Assembly: GCF_029962835.1 (NCBI RefSeq)
Contig: NC_080577.1
Coordinates: 6,758,001 to 6,822,000, forward strand
DNA from: Magnolia sinica
Taxonomy: Eukaryota > Streptophyta > Magnoliopsida > Magnoliales > Magnoliaceae
Length of the DNA: 64,000 nucleotides
Direction of reading: 5' to 3'
In this document: piece after piece, positions 57,124 to 64,000 of the stretch
Numbering within the stretch: the first letter of the stretch is position 1
Layout: the number at the start of each line of letters is the position of its first letter
The notes under the pieces: generated by a model
Told to the model about the DNA's origin: nothing
The model's database searches: none
Seen by the model: the letters and a program-made list of their open reading frames with translations, nothing else
Made by a program: the position numbers and the translations under genes

Positions 57124-60055
57124 TAGGGGACAGGGGTGGCAAGGGGCCTGGTTTGGGCCAGGCCAGGCTAGGCCTGGGCCCGACCTGATATTTAAGACCT
57201 AAGGCCCGAGCCTGGCACAAGCCTTTTCGTACAGCATGCCCAAGCCTGACCTGATCCAACCTGACCCAGCCCGAAATTGATAAAATCCCTATTTTGCCCT
57301 TAAATTTTCTTAGTCTATCTATTCATCAAATGGGCCACGCAATTTTTTTTTGAGAGAACTGAAATTTTATTAAAAAAGCCAAAAGAAAACCACAAGGGAT
57401 GGGCGCTAAGAGGGCGGTGAGCCTAAACAAGAAAATCAAAACAACAATCCCCCAAGATATTAGAGCAAGAAACACATTCAGTAACAAGCGCTCTCGCCCT
57501 AGACGAAACAACATCCGTTGTTTTGGAGATAATGTTGAAACATCTAGCATTCCTTTCTTCCCACAAAGCCCATCACACTGCAATCAAAACCATCCTCCAA
57601 AGCCTTGTCTTGCCCTTCTCAGACCGCATCCCATGCCAAGCCAATAATAAGGAATCGATGAAGCCTGGTAATGGCCACAAAGCACCGGAAGGAGAAAGGA
57701 CATCGGCCCATATTGACCCCATTAAAGGGCAATGCACAAAAATATGGTCCACTGTTTCCTCGTCATGCATACATATGATGCAAATATTGGGCAACACCAT
57801 ACTCCTTTTACGAAGGTTATCAATAGTAAGGACTTTCTTCCTGCCAACAAGCCAACCGAAAGTTGCACGCTTAGGAGGGACATCATAGTTCCACACAACA
57901 CCAATCGGCCCCACCTCATAAAGGGAATCGCGGGCACGAGTGAAGGCATAAAAGGATATAACCGAGAATCGTCCTGAGCTCCCAGCCTTTAAGAAAATCT
58001 TATCCGCCTTGTCAGTAGTAGTGAAAAGATGAATTCAGTCCAAAAGGCTTGCAAATTCGGAGACTTCATCATCCCTGAAGAAACTGCCTACAAGGGGGAT
58101 CCCAGGAGGAATCATCAATACATGAAAAGCACTCCACCACCATCACAGAAGGATTCAGAGCCAAGTGGAAAATCCGAGGGAAATCAAACTTCAAGTGGGA
58201 TTCCCCAGCCCATGCATCTTCCCAAAACCTGATCTGTTACCGTTCCCCAAAGAGAAGGCCACTCCCCTCATAAAAGCCTCCTTCACGGAAAGAACCACTT
58301 TCCATAATGCGGAAGCTCTATACATTGAAGAGTCCATAGTCCACCATTCCCCTTCTGAAAATCCATACGTAACTCTTGATAACATTCTTCCAAAGCGCGT
58401 CCCTGTCCTTTTCAAATCTTCACAACCATTTACCAAGGATTGCTTGGTTTGTAGCTTTAAGCTCCTTTATGCCCGCGCCTCTTTCTTCATAAGGCTTGCA
58501 CACCTCATCCCACTTAACCAAGTGGAATTTCTTTTTCACTTCTGCCCCTTGCCATAAGAAATCCAATCTCAGCTTCTTGAGCCGATCAAGCATCGAAGCC
58601 GAATATTTGAAAAGAAACATGAAATACACAGGAGATTGGACAAATATGCTTTGATAAGAGTAATACACCCTCCAAGAGGCAAATATCTAGTTTGCCAATT
58701 CGTGAGCATCCTTTCAAACCTTTTAATGGCCATGTACTAAAGATGCTTAGCTAATTTTCCCACACAAAGGGGAAGCCCCCCAAAATTAATTGAAAGAGAA
58801 CCAACTGCACACCTAAAGGATCCAACTAACTGTTCCACTTCCTCAAGATCTTACTCTTGGCAATGTTCACTTTGAGGCCAGACATCGCTTCAAAGCAACG
58901 AATAATGGTTCTTACCCTATCCACCATATTGTGAGAGGCATTGCAAAAGAGGTGACTGTCATCTGCAAATTGTAAATGCGATATGGGGCGAGAGAGGTTA
59001 CCCTCCACCCTAAAGCCATTGAAGAATCCCTCCTCCTGGCCCTTGCCTAGAATCCCCCTAGGGCTTCCATCACCACAAGAAAGAGTAATGGGGACAACAA
59101 ATCTCCTTGGCGAAGGCCCATAGAGCTTTTGGAAAAACCTTTTTGATACCCATTACCCACTAAGGAGAATCAAGAAACGAGCTGATCCTACATATTCTCG
59201 AATCTAGGAACACCACTTTGCACCACATCCCGGCCATTCCATCATATAACTAAGAAAGTACTAGTCAACATGATCATAGGGTTTCTTGATATCCAATTTA
59301 CAAACTATTCCTTTCATGCCTCTCTTATGTCTAGAATCCAGACATTCGTGTGTTATAAGAGCATCATCCAAGATCTGCCTCTTCGGAATGAAAGTACTCT
59401 AGTTGTCAGAAATAACACTTCCAATCACCTTCTAGAGCCGAGAAGTGAAAACCTTTGCCAAGATTGTGTAGCGCCCTCCAACTAAGCTGATAAGCCTGTA
59501 GTCCCTTCGGGATTCTGCACCCAACACCTTGGGGACGAGGGCAATAAATGAGGCTCCAAACTTGCTCGACAACCGATCCCTCACATGAAATTCTGGCAGA
59601 AATCACATAATGTCGTCCTTCACCAAGAACCGATTGAAAGGCAAAAAGTACAATCTAGGTCTTCTCTAGTCCTTGGAGAGCAATTTTGGACCTCGTTCAC
59701 CATTAGGCTACTAATTCTGTTATTCCTAGCCTGAGCACTTGCAATGCAGTGAAGAAACTTCACCCTCCTTGATCCACCTACTTCTAGAGCGTTGCCTCCA
59801 CTTAATTTCATCTTCCTCACATGCATTGAGAAATAAGTATTTTAGAGGAAGGAAACCAACAGTCCGCATTCAACATAGATGGTTGCCTAATTGGAATATT
59901 ATAATGACATATTTGTAGGCTATAACACGTACATGCAAAGTTTGGTTGGGCCGAGCTGGTTTGGGTTGGGCTAAAATTACTCGAGGCCAAGCCCGACCCA
60001 AAGCTGGGTTGGGCTCATCAAGTCGGGCAGGCTACCTGACCCATTGCCACCCTTT
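57124..60055. mobile_element. hAT-type element nested in LINE B, TSD CCTGCACM
   Basis: CCTGCACA at 57116-57123 and CCTGCACC at 60056-60063 are a 7-of-8 duplication. The left end contains AGGGGTGGCAAGG and the complement of the right end AAAGGGTGGCAATGGG. Subterminal GGCCCGACCTG/GGTCAGG words flank both ends. Most of its length is a second LINE inserted into it (57341-about 59900). LINE B coding resumes on either side. Confidence 0.75.
57341..59900 (-). mobile_element. L1-type LINE (LINE A), 5'-truncated, nested in the hAT element
   Basis: The minus-strand 3' end has AATAAAATTTCAGTTC followed by A residues at 57341. Coding remnants run from the endonuclease-RT linker (about 59800, EVQNCSPRTREDLDC) through RT (59540-58830, LQFADDSHLFCNASHN, GLKVNIAKSKIL) to the post-RT region (58660, LRLDFLWQGAEVKKKFHL) and a zinc-binding RT-associated domain (57910-57580, RATFGWLVGRKKVLT, CMHDEETVDHIFVHCP). 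FADD matches the RT active-site box. Broken by frameshifts. Confidence 0.83.
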
Positions 60056-60067
60056 CCTGCACCTAAC

Positions 60068-60225
60068 CAAGGTATTCCATAAAGGTAACGGTGGTTGTAA
60101 ATCGTTACCCCTCCCAAAAGAACCTGTTCCGGCTATGTTATGGGCCATTTTTCAGCTATGGCCTAGTAACGTGTCATGGTTACCACCATTATCCTTACGT
60201 AACTGTCTTTTGAATACCTTACACC
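60068..60225. mobile_element. MITE of the CGTAACGG family in LINE B
   Basis: Left CAAGGTATTCCATAAAGG and right GAATACCTTA are inverted ends. The interior has GTAACGGTGG and CGTTACCC words. Flanks CACCTAAC and CACCTGAA may be a decayed 8-bp TSD. Shorter than the copies in introns 1 and 3. Confidence 0.7.
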
Positions 60226-62329
60226 TGAACCTTCTTCTTTGGCTTGCTTCCCATCTGACAAGATGGAATCTCTTTTTGTTTGCATCATTAGCCCATAAGA
60301 AACCCCTCAGCATTTTCTCGCTCTTTGTAGCCACTCTCACTGGAATCTTGAAGAGGGAGACAAAATAAACTGCAATATTTGCTAATGTTGACTTAATAAG
60401 AGTAATTCTTCCCCTGAAAGAAAGAAACAATTTTTTCCATGCCGCCAATCTCTTCTAAATTCTCTGTAGCACCGGAGACCACGTGGATTCAACCAAACGC
60501 ATTTGAACCCAAGGGGATGTCAAAATACTTGAAAGGAAAAGATTAAATTCTGCAACCTACCAACGAAGCTAGAGAACATAATGCTTGGTACTCCACTTCG
60601 ATCCCTACCATGCTTTTGCTTAGATTGACTCTCACTCCAGAGATTGCTTCAAAGCTTTTGAGAAAATGCTTTAAATTGACCACCTTCTCCCTTACTGCTT
60701 TGCAAAAGACCAAGGTGTTGTTTGCAAACTGAAGGTGGGAGAAGGTGAGAGACCCCACTTCAAAGCCTTCAACGAAACCTTTTTGCTTTGTCGGGACAAA
60801 TAGCCTGCTCAAACCTTCAACCGCAATGAGGGACATGAATGGGAATTTTGGGTCCCCATCTTAAGCCTCTCAAAGTACTAGAAAATCTGCATGATGAGCC
60901 AGTTATCTGCATGATGAGCCAGTTATCCTCACTACAAAGAAAACCAATGAAATACATTCCTAGATCCATTTCCTCCACCCAGTTGCATCCCATTTTTTCA
61001 AGAATGTACATGAGAAAATCCCAATCCACCCTGTTGTAAGCTTTTTCCATGTCGATCTTGCACACAACCCCTTGGATTTTTGCCACCATCCTGGAGTGAA
61101 TGCATTCATTAATGATGTGGATGTGTCGAGGATTTGTCGATCCTCCATAAAAGCCCTTGGAATGGTGAAATTATTGACTTCATAGCTTCATTCTGTTAGC
61201 TAGGATCTTTGCAAGAATTTTACAAATGCTTCTAGCAGACTTATGGGTCTAAAGTCCATGTCCATGACTCCTTGATTTTTTGGGATCAAGCAGATGAACA
61301 TGGCATTCACACTCCTATTTAGCCTGGCTCTTTTGAAGAATTCCAACATGTTGCCTTTAACGAAATCCTAGGTTTTTCGGAAGAAGCTTAAAGAGACACC
61401 GTATGCTCCAAGGGATTTATCGCTATCCATGCTGAAGACAAGCGTCATTGACTTCTTTTTCGCTGGAAAGTCTTTCAAGAGTGGATGCTTGGTCCTCTGA
61501 TAGACTTCTGAAAGCTATTCCGTTGAGCAGGGGTCTGGAGATGATCCCTTTCGAGTAGATTTTCATAGAACCTACAATCTTATATCATCCTTGTCTTTGT
61601 ATATCTTGCCCATCGATTGAAATTCTTGAGATTGCATTCTTGCGTTTTCTTGCATTTGCTAAACTGTGGAAGAAAGCTATATTGCAGTCGCTAGCTTTCA
61701 ACCATAGAGCCCTTGAGCACTGTCTCAACGCAATCTCCTCTTGCCTTAGCCGATACTTCCATTCTCTTCTTAATTTGATCCGTTTTTCTGTTAGCATCCG
61801 AAATGCTAACACGACCTTCCTTTTTGTTGATTTCCTAGATCTTGAGAAGGATTTGTTCCACTCTCATTGCTTCCTTAAATCTATCTTCCCTGGCCCACAC
61901 TTTTAGCTTAAGTTTGATTTGTTGTGACTTCTTGCTTTGTACCCTGCCCATACTTCGAGTGCTGTTTCCTCCCACCAGCTCTTTATCATCTCCATGAAAC
62001 TCAGGCGAGAGAGCCATTTGTTTTTGAATTTAAAAGGCCTAGGACCCCAATATTTGTCTTCAACCTCCGAAAGGATAGGTTTTTGGTCGGAGATTGGCTT
62101 GGGGAGGATCTCTCACCTCTAGAGAGGAAGCGCTGCAATCAGTCACTGTCCACCAAGAACTGGTCCAAACTGTACATAGCTGGTGAGCTGTATAATCCCT
62201 GACTAACTTGGTTAGTGAAGCCCTAAAATTATCCTTTCCCAAGCCATGAGATGCTTCCAAGTGTCTCAATCTTAGCCACACAATTCCAGAGCCTTTAGAA
62301 GCCTTTTGGAGCCATCTGTATATCCTAAC

Positions 62330-62734
62330 CACTGTTTTAAATAGCGAATAGTGTGTAAAGTGGTGCTCACTTCTCTGAAGCATGAGGCGTAAGGTACATA
62401 GCCTGCAACCAAATGCAACCTAAAGTAATAAGAAAGGTCAATGATGAAGTATGAAGGTAAAGTAAGAGCGACAAAACTGATTTAATATTGTTACTTGTAT
62501 TATTTTACCAAAAGCATTGAAAAGATTAGCTAATTTTAATTGAAATAGAAAAATGTAACAAATCATGTGAGCTCTGTAGTGTTTGACATAGTCTAGCTAG
62601 CATGTATATGCGAATTATCATGTAGCATAGGCCATGTGTGACTTAGGCTATTTTGATGAGCTTCGTAGCGTTAAGGCTAAGCTACGGTACGTCGCATAAG
62701 CTACAACTAAATAGCATAGCTATTTAAAACACTG
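62330..62734. mobile_element. hAT-type MITE, 405 bp, TSD ATCCTRAC
   Basis: The left end CACTGTTTTAAATAGC and the complement of the right end CAGTGTTTTAAATAGC are flanked by ATCCTAAC (62322-62329) and ATCCTGAC (62735-62742), 7 of 8 bases. Interior is AT-rich with GCTAAGCTACGG words. No coding. Confidence 0.83.
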
Positions 62735-62742
62735 ATCCTGAC

Positions 62743-63570
62743 AACCCCTGGATTTCCTCAATTTACACCCAAACCAACCATTTGACCCCTAGAATCCCGC
62801 CACTTGTGAATCATCCACACTTCTCCTACCCTTTAGAACACTCCCCAACCTCTCTTCAAATTACAGGCTTGGACCCTTCTCTATAAATAGACACCTCTTA
62901 CTACAAGAGAGGGGTCTTTGCCTCAAAATTTGTGAGCCCCCTAGCCTTTCTTTAAGTTCCTAGTCCAAATACTTAGAAAAATCCTGCAAATCTTATAGAG
63001 AAACATGAGAACATGAGCAAGGGGCTAAGGGCTTGGGAATCCCATCCTTCTCAAGGCCATGGAGTAAAGCTCTACTCTGGGAATGGTGAGCCGAGGCTTC
63101 GGTAACCTTGTGGGGTAGATGATTCACTTGTTCTTTTCCCTCACTTCTCTTAGAGGACTACATAAAGCAAGACCCTTCTTCAAGAAATATTGCAATTTCA
63201 GTCCATGGAGCTCAAGTTGAAGCCCACAAGCACATGCATTTTTGAAGATCAAAGCTTCATCTAAGCCACGAGAAGACAATGAGCGATGAAATTGCCACAT
63301 TCCCAAGCTTCCCCTCTTCTTCTCCGTTCAAATTTTTCCTTCTTTCCTTTTATCTTTTCTTTTACTGTTGGGATGCAAGCTAACCGTTTGTGAAGTTCTG
63401 ATTGTTGGAATTTCCTTCTCCTCAAGTAGAGAACATATCTTTGTAGGTAGAGTAGGGTGTCTAACTCCTTCCTACTCCATACTTGTGGTCCTCGGAAGAG
63501 TGGCGTGGAGACCAAATTGGAGTCAGTTCTTTGGAATCAAGGAGATTCCTCTCTTTGATTTTTAGAAACA
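62743..63570 (+). other. Unassigned insert in LINE B, possible solo LTR
   Basis: Interrupts the LINE B endonuclease region. It contains a TATA-box-like CTATAAATAGACACC at about 62881-62895 followed by a leader-like segment, the arrangement seen in LTR promoters. No terminal repeats or TSD were confirmed. Confidence 0.35.
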
Positions 63571-64000
63571 AACAAGTATTCTAGCCATCCTCGAACTAGA
63601 CATGAAAAAGGTTAGTGTCGACTGTAGGCCTTTGTCACTACATTGACAGTCCCATATAGTGATCAAACCCCCAGCCATGCAACCACAACTTTAGCTATCC
63701 ACTTACTAGTTTTTATACCCTAAATCGTAGATACAAGATCATTATTTACTGCTTCCACTTTGGACTCCTGAATGAACAAGATGTGAGCCTTCTTCTTTCT
63801 TACCAATTGGTGAATTGCTCTTACCTTATCAGGAGACCCTAGGCCTCTAGTGTACCATGACAGAATCTTCATTTAGAACTGCCTTCATCTTGACCCTACT
63901 GCATTTTGATTCCTTTCTTCCCTCATCTTTCAAAAAATTGTGCTCTTGTAGCTTATCAAATGATGTTAGCCTCTGAGCTTGCCTAACCAACTTGGGCTTC

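Larger units (their letters stand above)
55815..64000 (-). mobile_element. L1-type LINE (LINE B), antisense, nested insertions, runs off the right edge
   Basis: The minus-strand 3' end is at 55815, with AATAAAATCTTTTTG and an A-run. In minus order: endonuclease start about 63872 (ILSWYTRGLGSPDKVRAIHQ, then KAHILFIQESK); endonuclease end and linker 62380-61590; RT 61150-60540 (VVCKIDMEKAYNRVDWDFLM, LQFANNTLVFCKA, GVRVNLSKS); post-RT 60450-60230 (LRGFLWANDANKKRFHLVRW); continuing after the nested block at 57120-55860 (DVWIGDDPLSVTFPHLYRIS). Frameshifts and stops are frequent. ORF1 would lie beyond the window. Confidence 0.85.

Overview
The window is nuclear DNA from a flowering plant. It has plant-type split genes with very long introns, Ty1-copia and Ty3-gypsy LTR elements, L1- and RTE-type LINEs, hAT, Mutator-like and PIF/Harbinger DNA elements, and long AT-rich spacers. 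A recurring word resembling GGGCCCACCATGATGTATG, next to a word resembling CCACACCGTCCATCCA, is a repeat signature I associate with magnoliid genomes. A magnoliid is therefore my best guess, at moderate to low confidence.

Two host genes are supported, both on the + strand. At the left edge are the last three coding exons (845-970, 6510-6633, 6797-6997) of a gene for an ERI-1-like 3'-5' exoribonuclease (DEDDh family, similar to Arabidopsis At3g15140). Its 5' exons lie outside the window. The second gene runs from 19906 to 45588 in six exons. They join in frame to 1886 residues of a nuclear-type protein with an extended PHD zinc finger, a canonical AAA+ ATPase domain and a second, degenerate P-loop (similar to Arabidopsis At3g15120). 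It covers about 25.7 kb because introns 1, 3 and 4 (8.5, 7.8 and 3.5 kb) are full of transposons.

Most of the remainder is mobile DNA, and several elements can be bounded to the base by target-site duplications (TSDs). 2997-5398 is a Pack-MULE-like element with long terminal inverted repeats and a captured subtilase fragment. 8120-16224 is an 8.1-kb Mutator-like element with a perfect 9-bp TSD; its arms continue inward as 136-bp tandem arrays in opposite orientations, so it resembles a Foldback element. Intron 1 of the AAA gene holds an L1-type LINE split by a miniature LTR-like element, itself split by a hAT element, plus a Harbinger-like element with a 34-bp tandem array. Intron 3 holds a complete antisense Ty1-copia element (TSD ATTTA) with two nested hAT-type insertions. 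Intron 4 holds a complete 263-bp LTR retrotransposon (TSD CCCTT) and a Harbinger-like foldback element.

Downstream of the AAA gene are a truncated RTE LINE (47.6-48.2 kb), a polypyrimidine block (48.9-49.6 kb), a Ty3-gypsy deletion derivative (50730-55265, TSD GAAAC) and an antisense L1-type LINE from 55.8 kb to the right edge. That LINE is split by hAT-type elements, one of which is itself split by another LINE. The two host genes look independent. Their proximity matches, from memory, the closeness of the Arabidopsis locus numbers.
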